Origin: Planctomycetota bacterium
GTDB lineage: Bacteria > Planctomycetota > UBA1135
DNA: 64,000 nucleotides
Direction of reading: 5' to 3'
Assembly: GCA_030748415.1 (NCBI GenBank)
Contig: JASMMA010000001.1
Span: forward strand, 124,001-188,000
In this document: piece by piece, positions 41,016 to 50,330 of the stretch
Layout: each line of letters begins with the position of its first letter
Position numbering within the stretch: position 1 is the first letter of the stretch
Notes under the pieces: model-generated
What the model was told of the DNA's origin: nothing
Database searches by the model: none
The model's input: only the letters and a program-made list of their open reading frames with translations
Program-made: the position numbers and the translations under genes

Positions 41016-43625
41016 ATGACTGCAACTGCACCAAAGCCTCTTGAAAAGTTCCGCAAGGACTACACTCGTCCAGATTTCCGAATGGACTCCGTTGAGCTTG
41101 ATTTCCAACTAAATGAATCCGAGACGATTGTCTTTGCAAAGCTCCAGATGGCTCGCGAAAACCAAGATTCTGGTCCACTTCGGCTGATGGGCGAAGGTTT
41201 GGAAACACTTTCGATTTCTGTGGACGGCCGCGAACTTTCTTCGGATGAGTGGATTATTGAAGATGAAGAATTGGTCATTCCGGGCCTACCCAATCAGTTT
41301 TGCCTGGAGACCCAAGTTCGGATTGAACCTCAAAACAACACCCAGCTTTCTGGCCTCTATAAGTCGAGTGGAAACTACTGCACGCAATGTGAAGCCGAAG
41401 GGTTTCGCCGTATTACCTGGTTTTTAGATCGCCCCGATGTCATGACAACTTACCGGGTCCGCCTCGAAGCAGATAGGGCCAAATATCCCGTTCTCTTATC
41501 CAACGGAAACCGAATCGAGGCTGGTGAATTGGATGGCGGTCGACACTATGCAATATGGGAGGATCCCTTTAAGAAACCCTCCTACTTGTTTGCTTTGGTT
41601 GCCGGTGATTTGGGTTTCGTTCATGGTAGCTTTTCAACGATGACCGGGCGTGAGGTTGACCTTTTTGTTTACAGTGAACACGCAAATGTGGACAAACTTT
41701 CTTTTGCACTAGATTGTTTAAAAAGTTCCATGAAATGGGATGAGGAAAAGTTTGGACGAGAATATGACCTGGACATTTACAACATTGTTGCTGTTGGCGA
41801 TTTCAACATGGGAGCTATGGAGAACAAATCTTTAAATATTTTTAATACCGCCTATGTTTTAGCTCGACCCGATACTGCCACAGACTTTGATTACGAACAC
41901 ATCGATGGTGTGATCGCCCACGAATATTTCCATAACTGGACTGGGAATCGCGTGACTTGCAAGGATTGGTTTCAACTTACCCTCAAGGAAGGGCTGACGG
42001 TTTTTAGGGACCAACTCTATTCCGCAGACATGACTTCGGCGGCGGTCAAACGCATCGAAGATGTGAAAGCTCTTAGGGCATTTCAATTCCCGGAAGATGC
42101 AGGCCCCATGTCGCACCCGATTCGACCGGACTCGTACATCGCTATGGATAATTTCTACACTTCTACCGTTTATAGTAAAGGTGCCGAGGTTATCCGCATG
42201 TATTCGACCCTTCTTGGGACGGACGGCTTTCGCAAAGGAATGGATTTGTACTTTGAGCGCCACGACGGCCAAGCCGTTGCTTGCGACGATTTCCGGGCAG
42301 CTATGTCTGATGCAAATGGGCAAGATTTGACGCAATTCGAAAATTGGTACCTGCAATCGGGGACCCCCATTGTTTCTGTTTCTGCAAACTGGTCTGAGGA
42401 ATTCAATAGATACACCCTTCGTTTTCAGCAATCTTGCCCAGACACTCCTGGGCAAAGCGAGAAGCAACCATTCCATATTCCCATTTCAATGGGTCTTCTG
42501 GGGCCTAATGGAGAGGAGTTCATTGAAGCAAGGGTTCTGGAACTGAAAGAATGGGAGCAAGAATTTGTTTTTGACAACTTGCCCTCAGAACCCACACCTT
42601 CCTTGCTTCGAAATTTTTCCGCACCAGTCCGATTGCGTTTCGATTGGACTGAAGAACAGCTCGCCTTCTTGATGGCGAACGACTCGGATTCCTTCCAACG
42701 GTGGGAGGCAGGACAAATGCTATACAGCCGAGTCATCCTTTCCATGGTGGATCAGCTGCGGTCTGGGGAAGACCTCCAGTTGAACGCCTTCCTCTCGAAC
42801 GCCTTCCATGCAATTCTCTCGAATAAGGGGATGGACCCATCACTGAAGGCCTATGCCCTAACTCTGCCTGATGAAGCGACCCTCGCTGAAGAAATGGAGG
42901 TCGTTCACCCTGATGAGCTTCATGAATGCCGCCGCTTCTTGATGAAGTCTCTAGCCGCTCAATGGCGAACAGAGCTTGAGTTTCTTTATGCCGAGCTCGC
43001 CCCTGAAGGCCCCTTCGTTCATTCTCCATCCGAAGCTGGCCGCCGGCGCCTCAGGAATTTGGCTTTAGGTTATTTATCTTCTTTGGAAACAGAGGACACC
43101 CTCAAGAAGTGTCGCTCCCAAATGGATTCCGCAAACAACATGACCGACCAGTTTGCAGCTCTATCCTGCCTGACATCCATTTCGTCGCCCATTTCAGAAA
43201 AAGCCGTTCTTGATTTTTACACGCAATGGAAAGGGGACCCCCTCGTCGTGGATAAGTGGCTTGCCGTTCAAGCTTCCGCCGCTCGCAAAGATACTTGTGA
43301 GCGTGTTGAAGCATTGAGGAATCATGAAGCCTTTGATATCAAAAACCCGAACAAGGCTCGCTCCCTTATCCGTTGCTTTTTTAGGAATTTGTCCTCTTTC
43401 CATCGTGCCGATGGCTTTGGCTATCAGTGGGTCGCCGACCGGGTCATTGAACTCAATGCCTTAAACCCTCAGATTGCGGCAAGAATGGCCGGTGCTTTTG
43501 CTTCTTGGAAGCGAATGGATTCCAATCGGCAGGCCTTGATTAAAGAACAACTTGTAAGAATTCAAAACGAGGACGAACTCTCGAAAGACCTCATGGAGAT
43601 TATTCAAAAGACTCTGAATGCCTAA
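41016..43625 (+). CDS. pepN: Aminopeptidase N (M1 family)
   Basis: 869 aa, the length of proteobacterial PepN. The substrate-binding 'GAMENKSLNIF' and the zinc site 'VIAHEYFHNWTGNRVTCKDW' followed by 'LKEGLTVFRDQ' (the third ligand Glu) are intact, along with the N-terminal 'CTQCEAEGFRRITWFLDRPD' motif of the E. coli-type family. It removes N-terminal residues from peptides in the cytoplasm; no signal peptide is present. It lies 9 nt upstream of the NtrC-type regulator in the same direction, though a functional link is not evident. Confidence 0.96.
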   Translation: MTATAPKPLEKFRKDYTRPDFRMDSVELDFQLNESETIVFAKLQMARENQDSGPLRLMGEGLETLSISVDGRELSSDEWIIEDEELVIPGLPNQFCLETQVRIEPQNNTQLSGLYKSSGNYCTQCEAEGFRRITWFLDRPDVMTTYRVRLEADRAKYPVLLSNGNRIEAGELDGGRHYAIWEDPFKKPSYLFALVAGDLGFVHGSFSTMTGREVDLFVYSEHANVDKLSFALDCLKSSMKWDEEKFGREYDLDIYNIVAVGDFNMGAMENKSLNIFNTAYVLARPDTATDFDYEHIDGVIAHEYFHNWTGNRVTCKDWFQLTLKEGLTVFRDQLYSADMTSAAVKRIEDVKALRAFQFPEDAGPMSHPIRPDSYIAMDNFYTSTVYSKGAEVIRMYSTLLGTDGFRKGMDLYFERHDGQAVACDDFRAAMSDANGQDLTQFENWYLQSGTPIVSVSANWSEEFNRYTLRFQQSCPDTPGQSEKQPFHIPISMGLLGPNGEEFIEARVLELKEWEQEFVFDNLPSEPTPSLLRNFSAPVRLRFDWTEEQLAFLMANDSDSFQRWEAGQMLYSRVILSMVDQLRSGEDLQLNAFLSNAFHAILSNKGMDPSLKAYALTLPDEATLAEEMEVVHPDELHECRRFLMKSLAAQWRTELEFLYAELAPEGPFVHSPSEAGRRRLRNLALGYLSSLETEDTLKKCRSQMDSANNMTDQFAALSCLTSISSPISEKAVLDFYTQWKGDPLVVDKWLAVQASAARKDTCERVEALRNHEAFDIKNPNKARSLIRCFFRNLSSFHRADGFGYQWVADRVIELNALNPQIAARMAGAFASWKRMDSNRQALIKEQLVRIQNEDELSKDLMEIIQKTLNA

Positions 43626-43634
43626 ACTCTAGTC

Positions 43635-45023
43635 ATGGGGAACCCCGCCGAATTCCGCTTCGATGAGCCCAGTCCACGAATCCTTGTCGTTGACGACGAG
43701 AAAATGATTCGTTGGAGTTTGCGCTCTTGCTTTGAAGAGGCCGGAGCTTTGGTTGATGAAGCCACAAACCTTGAAGAAGCTAGGCGGGCTCTCCAAGAAG
43801 TTTGGCCATGCCTCATTGTCTTGGATCTGAAACTTCCAGACGGGAGCGGTTTAGATTTGCTCGCTGAAATCCGCGACCAAGACTGCGAAGTTCCTGTTTT
43901 GGTGATTACTGCATTTGGTTCTTTGCAAGGCGCAGTCGAAGCCATGCGAGTCGGTGCCTTTGACTATGTTTCGAAACCATTTGATTTAGATGATCTTCTC
44001 TTCACAGCCCAGCGTGCTTTGGAACATACGGAACTCCGGCGAATCGCCGACCTCCATTCTCGTGGAGAATCTCCAGAGTGGCCTGTAGCAGAAGCCCCGA
44101 AAACAAAAGAGACCATGGGTCTTCTTAAGCGGATAGGAGCAAGTGGTGCGACCACCGTTTTGATTACCGGGGAGAGCGGAGTTGGGAAAGGGCTCGCAGC
44201 CCGCTTTCTTCATGCATCTGGCTTGGATGAGAGCCGCCCCTTTATTCCTGTTGCTTGCACTGCTATTCCGGAAACACTTTTGGAATCTGAACTTTTTGGC
44301 CATGAGAAAGGTTCCTTTACTGATGCCAAGGAATCCAAACGCGGCCTCGCTGAACTCGCGGCGGGAGGGACCCTCTTCCTTGACGAAGTGGGGGACTTAT
44401 CACCTGGGATTCAGGCAAAACTCTTAACTCTCCTCGAAGACCGCACCTTCAGACGAATTGGTGGGACTCGTCAACTCCAACTGGATGCGCGAGTGGTGAC
44501 CGCCACGAATCGCGATCTTGAAAAATCTGTTGCGGATGGAACTTTTCGCGCCGATTTGTATTACCGTCTGAAGGTTGTGCCAGTTGAAATCCCTCCTCTT
44601 CGAATGCGAAAGGAGGACATCCCTGCGCTAGCTGATTTCTTTTTGAACGCTTTCCGAAAGGAGTTCGCAGGTGGCCCCGAAGGTTTTTCCTCCGAATCGA
44701 AAAAAGTAATGGAGCGCTTTTCCTGGCCTGGCAATGTTCGAGAACTTCGAAATGCGGTCGAGCGGGCTTGTCTTCTGAGTCAACACGAGCTAATCGCTCC
44801 GGAAGATTTACCCATCGAAGTAACGCGATCAGATTCCCAGGGAAGTAGTTCAACTGCCTTGCCAACCCTCCCCATTGAGGGGCTGTGTTTTGAGGAACTT
44901 GAAAAAAACTGGGTTCTAGAAGCCCTTGAGCGTTGCCATGGCAACCGAACTGAAGCCGCCCGACTTTTGGGAATGAACCGAGATCAAATTCGATACCGGA
45001 TTGATAAGTTCAAGCCGAGTTAA
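43635..45023 (+). CDS. Sigma-54-dependent response regulator (NtrC family)
   Basis: 462 aa. Receiver (about 15-130) with 'VVDDEKMIRW' and phospho-acceptor Asp in 'LIVLDLKLPDGSG'. AAA+ domain (about 155-390) with Walker A 'GESGVGKG', Walker B 'GTLFLDEVGDLS', and the sigma-54 contact loop, which here reads GSFTDA instead of GAFTGA; Phe and Thr are kept, so activity is likely. The Fis-type helix-turn-helix is at the end ('GNRTEAARLLGMNRDQIRYR'). It acts with RNA polymerase carrying sigma-54, not encoded here. Its stop overlaps the convergent histidine kinase gene by 4 nt, and that kinase is the obvious candidate partner. Confidence 0.93.
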   Translation: MGNPAEFRFDEPSPRILVVDDEKMIRWSLRSCFEEAGALVDEATNLEEARRALQEVWPCLIVLDLKLPDGSGLDLLAEIRDQDCEVPVLVITAFGSLQGAVEAMRVGAFDYVSKPFDLDDLLFTAQRALEHTELRRIADLHSRGESPEWPVAEAPKTKETMGLLKRIGASGATTVLITGESGVGKGLAARFLHASGLDESRPFIPVACTAIPETLLESELFGHEKGSFTDAKESKRGLAELAAGGTLFLDEVGDLSPGIQAKLLTLLEDRTFRRIGGTRQLQLDARVVTATNRDLEKSVADGTFRADLYYRLKVVPVEIPPLRMRKEDIPALADFFLNAFRKEFAGGPEGFSSESKKVMERFSWPGNVRELRNAVERACLLSQHELIAPEDLPIEVTRSDSQGSSSTALPTLPIEGLCFEELEKNWVLEALERCHGNRTEAARLLGMNRDQIRYRIDKFKPS

Positions 45024-46453
45024 CCCACTCGAGGCAATCGAACGAGTACCTTTGTTCCGGATTTGGAATCCATGATTTCCAAGTGCCCTCCCAAAGCGTG
45101 CAAATGACGCGAGCAAATCGATAGTCCTAAGCCAGAGCCCCGCGTTTTTGTCGTGAAGAATGGTTGGAGGACTTTATCCCGATCAGATTCTGGAATGCCT
45201 GGGCCATTGTCAGAAAAAACAAACCAAGCTTGCCCAGCTTCCGCTCCGGATTCTATTCTAATTTGTGGAGAATCAGGGCAAGCTTCAATGGAATTCTCAA
45301 CAAGATTGCGAAGAACTTGCTCCAAAAGTTGAGGGTCCATGAAAACTTGAGGGTTCAAGACAGCATGAAGCTCTAACTTCACGCCACGGATTTCACTTTC
45401 GGATTGAAAGTTCTTAAGCCAATCTTGTAACCAATCCCCGAGACCAATTTTCGTCCGCCGGGCAGCAGGGGGACGACCGAAACGAATCAAATCTGTAACA
45501 AGGCCATCCAAGCGAGAAATCTCTTCAGCGATATCATTGAAAATATCGGACTCTTCTTTAGCAGGGGAAAGCCTTCGCCTTAAAATTTGAAGGGCTCCAT
45601 GAATCCCAGCGAGGGGGTTTCTGACTTCGTGAGCGACTTGTGCTGAAAGTTCGCCTAGCCGGGCCAGGCTTTGAGCTTCTTCGAGTTCTCGACGCAATAA
45701 TTCACTCTTGGTAATGTCCCTCAAAATCACTCCGGCACCGATTACCCTTCCTGATTGGTCTTTGACAACCGTTCTTGTGAGGGAAATGGTGAGTTCGGTC
45801 CCTTCTTTGGTCATCCGCCGAGTCATGTAGTTGGTGACTCTGCCCTTTCTTTCTGTGAGTCGCTTCAGTTCGTCGAGCTCATTACTGTCCTTCAAATCTT
45901 GCGGGAGAAGAAGATCGAAATACTCACCAATTGCTTCATCGGAGGTGTAACCAAAAGTTACCTCAGCTCCTCGGTTCCAGGACCGGATTCGGTTCTCGGA
46001 ATCAATAAAGAGAACCGCGTCCAGGTGAAGGTCCAGCACTTGAGCCATTTGGAACGGAGTCAGTGGGTCTGAGCCGGACAAGCGAATACCTGAGATGGCT
46101 TGATTCGAAGAGTCACCGCTTTGGGGGACGAGTCGATATCCAGTTTGAGCTTCCTCGACCTTATAGGCGGTTCCGTTATCAAGGCTACCCTCCAAAAAAC
46201 CTGCGGTCCAAGATGCAAGGCTCATGGAGCCATGTTCCCCATGTAGGAAGTAGGCACCGTTCTCATCAGGAACAAGAGTGCCCAAGAGAGCAGAAAGAGC
46301 TGGAATAGGGTCCTGGCCCTGGAACGCGGAGGCTGCCTCCCGGCCAGCGGATTGCATGAGGTGACCTAAATCCTGAGAAGGGAAGAAGGTACTGAGCTGC
46401 GCCTCCAGGGCGGAAAAAATGGGATGCCAGCTAGGGCGATTCATGCAATTCAC
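45020..46453 (-). CDS. Soluble PAS-domain histidine kinase (NtrB-like)
   Basis: 477 aa without membrane segments. A divergent N-terminal ~125 residues precede a PAS domain ('QVLDLHLDAVLFIDSENRIR', about 138-157) and PAC tail. The HisKA box is 'LSAQVAHEVRNPLAGIHGAL' and the ATPase domain carries 'LRNLVENSIEA' (N box), 'FSDNGPGIPESD' and 'TTKTRGSGLGLSICSRH'. It should phosphorylate the NtrC-type regulator that ends against it on the other strand. The absence of membrane segments suggests a cytoplasmic signal. The convergent layout is unusual since such pairs are mostly co-directional. Confidence 0.9.
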   Translation of the reverse strand: MNCMNRPSWHPIFSALEAQLSTFFPSQDLGHLMQSAGREAASAFQGQDPIPALSALLGTLVPDENGAYFLHGEHGSMSLASWTAGFLEGSLDNGTAYKVEEAQTGYRLVPQSGDSSNQAISGIRLSGSDPLTPFQMAQVLDLHLDAVLFIDSENRIRSWNRGAEVTFGYTSDEAIGEYFDLLLPQDLKDSNELDELKRLTERKGRVTNYMTRRMTKEGTELTISLTRTVVKDQSGRVIGAGVILRDITKSELLRRELEEAQSLARLGELSAQVAHEVRNPLAGIHGALQILRRRLSPAKEESDIFNDIAEEISRLDGLVTDLIRFGRPPAARRTKIGLGDWLQDWLKNFQSESEIRGVKLELHAVLNPQVFMDPQLLEQVLRNLVENSIEACPDSPQIRIESGAEAGQAWFVFSDNGPGIPESDRDKVLQPFFTTKTRGSGLGLSICSRHLHALGGHLEIMDSKSGTKVLVRLPRVG

Positions 46454-46530
46454 TAAGCTTTGGGAAAGACCTTACCAGCCCAATGGTAGGAGAGGGCATA
46501 ATCATCCTAAGGATTTCCCTCAAACACCTC

Positions 46531-47832
46531 ATGTCCCTCCGCGTTTTACTTGTTGGCTCTGGTGGTCGAGAGCACGCTCTCGCCTGGAAGCTTTCCCAAT
46601 CCCCCCTTCTTGAGAAGATGTGGGCCGCCCCTGGCAACCCTGGCACTGCTCAATTTGCTGAAAATGTCCAGCTCGCAGCAGATGATTTAGATGGCATTGT
46701 CCATTTTGCTCAATCGAACGACATTTCATTAGTGGTGATTGGACCAGAAGATCCCCTCGCATTGGGGTTGGCCGATCGCCTTGCTGAAGTTGGCATTCAT
46801 TCATTTGGCCCCAATGCAGAGGCCGCAGAGATTGAATCTTCGAAGGCCTTTTGCAAAGAAGTTTTAGTTCGACACCGCATTCCAACCGCAAGCTACCGCG
46901 TTTTTAAAGATTTGAATCCTGCGGTGAGTTATTTGGAAAGTGGGGCTCAGTTTCCACTCGTTGTCAAGGCTTCCGGGCTTGCCGCTGGGAAAGGGGTTTA
47001 TATTTGCAACGATGCTTCAGAAGCTCGCGATGCCGTAAAGTTACTCCTAGAAGAGAAAAAGCATGGAAAGGCGGGGAGCGTCCTGCTGATGGAAGAATAT
47101 CTGGAGGGCCCCGAGGCTTCTGTATTTGCCCTCACGGATGGCCGGACCATTATTCCTCTCGAATCTTGCCAAGACCATAAGCAACTTCTGGATGGTGGGA
47201 AAGGTCCCAACACGGGTGGAATGGGGGCCATTTCGCCCAACCCACTGCTCAGCGAACGCGCTCGGGAACTAGTTGAGCGCCAGATTCTTCTCCCAACCGT
47301 CCATGGCATGAACCATGAAGGGCGCCGATTCCGAGGAATTCTCTTTGCGGGCTTGAAGTTGACTCCTGCTGGTCCCAAAGTATTGGAATACAATGCGCGC
47401 TTTGGGGACCCAGAGTGCCAAATCCTCATGATGCGCCTCCAATCCGACCTTTTACCTCTCTTGCTGGGGTGTGCGAATGGTGAGTTGGAAGAACAAGAGG
47501 CACCCACCTGGGACCCACGACCCGCAGTGACTGTTGTTCTCGCATCCGGTGGCTATCCAGAAAGCTATCCCAAAGGGTTAGCCATTTCTGGTCTCGAGAA
47601 CCTTGAACTGGGTCCTGAACTTCAGGTCTTCCATGCAGGTACTGCTCTCTCTGAAGGCGGAGAACTCCAAACGGCTGGCGGGAGAGTCCTCGCTGTGACT
47701 GCTCTCGGTGACACCTTAAGCGAAGCTCGAAGTGTCGCTTATGCCGCCGCCGAACAAATCCACTTCGAAGGAAAAACTCTTCGAACAGACATCGGCGCGG
47801 CAGGTGTTGTCGCATTGGAAAGTGTGCAATGA
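46531..47832 (+). CDS. purD: Phosphoribosylamine--glycine ligase
   Basis: 433 aa from ATG 46531; a start at 46483 would add residues before the canonical 'MSLRVLLVGSGGREHALAWK'. ATP-grasp features are present: 'GPEDPLALGLADRL', 'PLVVKASGLAAGKGV', 'EEYLEGPEASVFALTDG', 'QDHKQLLDGGKGPNTGGMGA' and 'EYNARFGDPECQ'. It makes GAR, the second step of purine synthesis. The fur-like gene begins within its stop (4-nt overlap). The purQ-purL genes lie 2.5 kb away on the other strand. Confidence 0.97.
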   Translation: MSLRVLLVGSGGREHALAWKLSQSPLLEKMWAAPGNPGTAQFAENVQLAADDLDGIVHFAQSNDISLVVIGPEDPLALGLADRLAEVGIHSFGPNAEAAEIESSKAFCKEVLVRHRIPTASYRVFKDLNPAVSYLESGAQFPLVVKASGLAAGKGVYICNDASEARDAVKLLLEEKKHGKAGSVLLMEEYLEGPEASVFALTDGRTIIPLESCQDHKQLLDGGKGPNTGGMGAISPNPLLSERARELVERQILLPTVHGMNHEGRRFRGILFAGLKLTPAGPKVLEYNARFGDPECQILMMRLQSDLLPLLLGCANGELEEQEAPTWDPRPAVTVVLASGGYPESYPKGLAISGLENLELGPELQVFHAGTALSEGGELQTAGGRVLAVTALGDTLSEARSVAYAAAEQIHFEGKTLRTDIGAAGVVALESVQ

Positions 47833-48290
47833 AAGTTGAACTAGCACTCGAACGATTCGTCCTATTCCTCCGAGGGAAGGGGTTGCGCGTGACGACTCCT
47901 CGGCGGGAAGTCTTAACTTTGGCATGGGCAACCCATGAACATTTTGGTGCCGAAGACCTATACGCTTGGGCGAAAAACAGTGGTTCTTCTGCATCCCGTG
48001 CCACGGTTTATAGAACTCTTTCCCTTTTGGTTGAGGGAGGCTTCTTGGGTGTGTTGGACACCGGGAAAGGACATGCTCTTTACGAGCACATTCTTGGACA
48101 CAAACACCACGACCATATGGTTTGTCTTCAGTGCCGATTGATTATCGAGTTTCGAGACGACCAGATTGAGCAACTCCAAGAAGAGGCTGCGTCTAAATAT
48201 GGATTTGAACTGATGGGCCACTCCCTGACTTTAGAGGGCCATTGTTCAAGTTGCTCTCAAGAGGGCGAAAGCGCCGCCGACCCTTCTTAG
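47829..48290 (+). CDS. Fur-family metal-dependent transcriptional regulator
   Basis: 153 aa. A winged helix N-terminal half ('GLRVTTPRREVLTLAWATHE', with 'SRATVYRTLSLLVEGGFL' as the recognition region) is followed by the metal-binding dimerisation half with 'HKHHDHMVCLQC' and a C-terminal 'CSSC', giving the HxHHDH cluster and the CxxC...CxxC structural zinc site. Fur, PerR or Zur identity cannot be told. It overlaps purD by 4 nt and the convergent small lipoprotein gene by 4 nt. Coupling of a Fur-type gene to purD is not a familiar arrangement. Confidence 0.92.
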   Translation: MKVELALERFVLFLRGKGLRVTTPRREVLTLAWATHEHFGAEDLYAWAKNSGSSASRATVYRTLSLLVEGGFLGVLDTGKGHALYEHILGHKHHDHMVCLQCRLIIEFRDDQIEQLQEEAASKYGFELMGHSLTLEGHCSSCSQEGESAADPS

Positions 48291-48685
48291 AGTTCCAGTT
48301 CGCTTTCAACGCTTGCGGCTAAATCCTCAGCGAGGTCTCCGCGCGAACGAATGAGTTCACGCGCCCGGACTTTGAGATGGCAAACATCTCGGTTATCGGC
48401 GACTTCCAGAACCTGCATGATGACATCGGCATCACCAACAGTAAATTCCAAGCGCCGGCTACCGCGAACGGCAACAACATCAACTCCTCGGTTATGAGCA
48501 ACCCGCTGGGCGGCGGCAAAAACGAGATCTGATTTGTAAGGCAGAATGATGGAGCCACTTTCGTCGCTGTTTTGGTCCATGGCCCAAGCGCCGACTGCGG
48601 CACCAGCGCCGACATAGACGAGGGGACAGGCGGGAAGAGCGAGAAGCGTGGCGAGAAACAGAGTAGGTAGAGTGAAAGCTTTCAT
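48287..48685 (-). CDS. Small lipoprotein or secreted protein (DUF3568-like)
   Basis: 132 aa. The N-terminus 'MKAFTLPTLFLATLLALPAC' ends in a lipobox-like LPAC, followed by the Gly/Ala-rich 'YVGAGAAVGAWAM' seen in small DUF3568-type proteins. The rest is a compact alpha-beta domain of about 90 residues with 'DLVFAAAQRVAHNRGVDVVA'. Function unknown. It lies 11 nt downstream of the ChaN-like gene and is convergent with fur (4-nt overlap). Confidence 0.62.
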   Translation of the reverse strand: MKAFTLPTLFLATLLALPACPLVYVGAGAAVGAWAMDQNSDESGSIILPYKSDLVFAAAQRVAHNRGVDVVAVRGSRRLEFTVGDADVIMQVLEVADNRDVCHLKVRARELIRSRGDLAEDLAASVESELEL

Positions 48686-48696
48686 GGCACAACCGA

Positions 48697-50115
48697 TTAG
48701 GCTGCGCGCATATTAGCGATAAGGGAAGGCCAATCAAAGCCTGCCCATTCGTCATTCAAGATTTCGATTAAGGATTGATGGTCCAGGCGACCTTCTTGGA
48801 CCAGAAAAGCCCCCAAATGCCCGCCAAAGTGCTCTGTGGCCAGAATTCGGCGAGTTGGTTCCATAAAGGGTGTGCTTCCTGTTGCCCAGGCATTTAAGGT
48901 TGATGACCATCCAAGACCCCATTTCTTATTGGAGCCAGGAAAAAGCCGATTCCCCGTTTCCTCCAGAGATGTTTCACGAAGGAAGGGGTTCAGGAATCGT
49001 GCCCAAACTCGCCGAAAGGCTCGCGCCACGAGCCTAGACTCAGGGTCAGCCTTTTGGGAAAGAGGGTGTTCAGTGAGTAGGCAATGCCCTGCCGCTTCAG
49101 CGAGAGAGTTCAGCATGGGATGACTCGGGGTCCAAATTGCTGGGAAGTGTGGGTGGACCACCATTTGAAGTGGAGGAGTGTCTTCTGAATACGCGAGCCG
49201 CTCCATGTCCGGTAAGGTGGACCAAAATGCCGCCCACTGATCTGCAGGCCATACCGATGGTGGTTGAATGGGTGTTGGAAGTGATAAACATCCGGCGAAG
49301 CCATTGGCTAGTTTTTCAACCATCTCCTCCGCAATTTCCGCACATAATTCAAAATCATCTTTAGGGGCGTCTTGAAGTTCACTTGCCCATTGAGCGAGTG
49401 GGGGAGTGTGGAGCCAAGCCCAATGGCCGGAGCTCAATTTCACAACTTGCTCTTCACCAGGCCGTCCAGCCTTTTCCCATATGGGTTCGGGAGATTGATG
49501 CAATACGGCTGGATTGCCTCCTGCTTGGCGGATAGATTCAGGCAAGTGTGAGTCGGCAAGGTGCCAATTCCCAAAAAATAGAAGCCACCGGTGGTTTGGA
49601 TAAGTGCTTCGAAGTTGTGCCCACTGTTTTGCGGCGGCGGAATCCCGGGCTCCAGGGGAGTCATCAACCCAGGCACCAGCAACAATTCCGTTTCGTGCGG
49701 CCGCCGCCCGGAGTGTGTTCTCATAAACTTCGCCCGCTGGCATTCCGTTGACCAGCCGGAACCGAGAGTTGTTGAGGACTTCTTTTGCCGTTCCTTGGAA
49801 GTGAGCGGGCAGTAACTCTAGAAGGATGGCAGGAGATTCGCCCGCGGGCATATTTCGGACTAGGGTCCCAAGGGATCGTCTCGGCCGTCGAAGTGAATGG
49901 AAATCCCCAACCAGAACGGGATCCGCAGCAAGGAGGGCTTGCGTGAGTTCAGATGCCGTCGCGGCCTTTAGGGGTGCCTCGAATGTTCTCAGCCAATCCC
50001 GGCGATAACCGCGAAGTTGACGAGATAAGGGAGGGGTTTGCTCCGACCAGTAGGATCGCAGGCTTTCTTCCAGTTGACGAATATCCTGGATGAGGCGGCG
50101 TGAGGGTGATTGCAC
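48697..50115 (-). CDS. ChaN/DUF399-like protein
   Basis: 472 aa. The ChaN-type signature is seen in 'ADPVLVGDFHSLRRPRRSLG' (about 65-84), 'AILLELLPAHFQG' and 'HRWLLFFGNWHLADSHLP' (about 175-192), with the paired GDFH and GNWH histidines. ChaN domains are linked to haem or iron handling outside the cytoplasm, but no signal peptide is seen here and the C-terminal ~230 residues match nothing I recognise. It precedes the small lipoprotein gene by 11 nt and lies downstream of the inverted-repeat element copy 2. Confidence 0.65.
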   Translation of the reverse strand: MQSPSRRLIQDIRQLEESLRSYWSEQTPPLSRQLRGYRRDWLRTFEAPLKAATASELTQALLAADPVLVGDFHSLRRPRRSLGTLVRNMPAGESPAILLELLPAHFQGTAKEVLNNSRFRLVNGMPAGEVYENTLRAAAARNGIVAGAWVDDSPGARDSAAAKQWAQLRSTYPNHRWLLFFGNWHLADSHLPESIRQAGGNPAVLHQSPEPIWEKAGRPGEEQVVKLSSGHWAWLHTPPLAQWASELQDAPKDDFELCAEIAEEMVEKLANGFAGCLSLPTPIQPPSVWPADQWAAFWSTLPDMERLAYSEDTPPLQMVVHPHFPAIWTPSHPMLNSLAEAAGHCLLTEHPLSQKADPESRLVARAFRRVWARFLNPFLRETSLEETGNRLFPGSNKKWGLGWSSTLNAWATGSTPFMEPTRRILATEHFGGHLGAFLVQEGRLDHQSLIEILNDEWAGFDWPSLIANMRAA

Positions 50116-50166
50116 CTTCTTTCATCGGTGAAAAAGGGGGATTTCTTGAGGGAGGGCCTCCCCTTG

Positions 50167-50330
50167 GACACTGACACAATCGGCTGGGTCACCCCCTTCC
50201 CTAAGAGCTGGAATACAAAAGAGTTCCAAGAGAAAAGATAGTCAGGCCTAGGCTATGGGGAAGAATGGCTCTAAGTTCTTTGTTGGAAAAGTGGTAGGAG
50301 GGATGTGACCCAGCCGATTGTGTCAGCGTC
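50167..50330. repeat. Inverted-repeat element (copy 2) abutting the purQ stop
   Basis: 164 bp with inverted arms: left from 50167 (GACACTGACACAATCGGCTG...) and right to 50330 (...CAGCCGATTGTGTCAGCGTC); 27 of the outer 30 positions pair, and the pairing can be traced further out (CCCCTTGGAC / GTCTTAGGGG), which includes the purQ stop codon at 50331-50333. Interior sequence from the left arm inward (CCTTCCCTAAGAGCT) matches the reverse complement of copy 1 (CCTTCCCTCGTAAGCT), so the copies lie in opposite orientation. No coding capacity. Together with 50116-50166 this explains the whole 215-nt gap. Confidence 0.85.
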
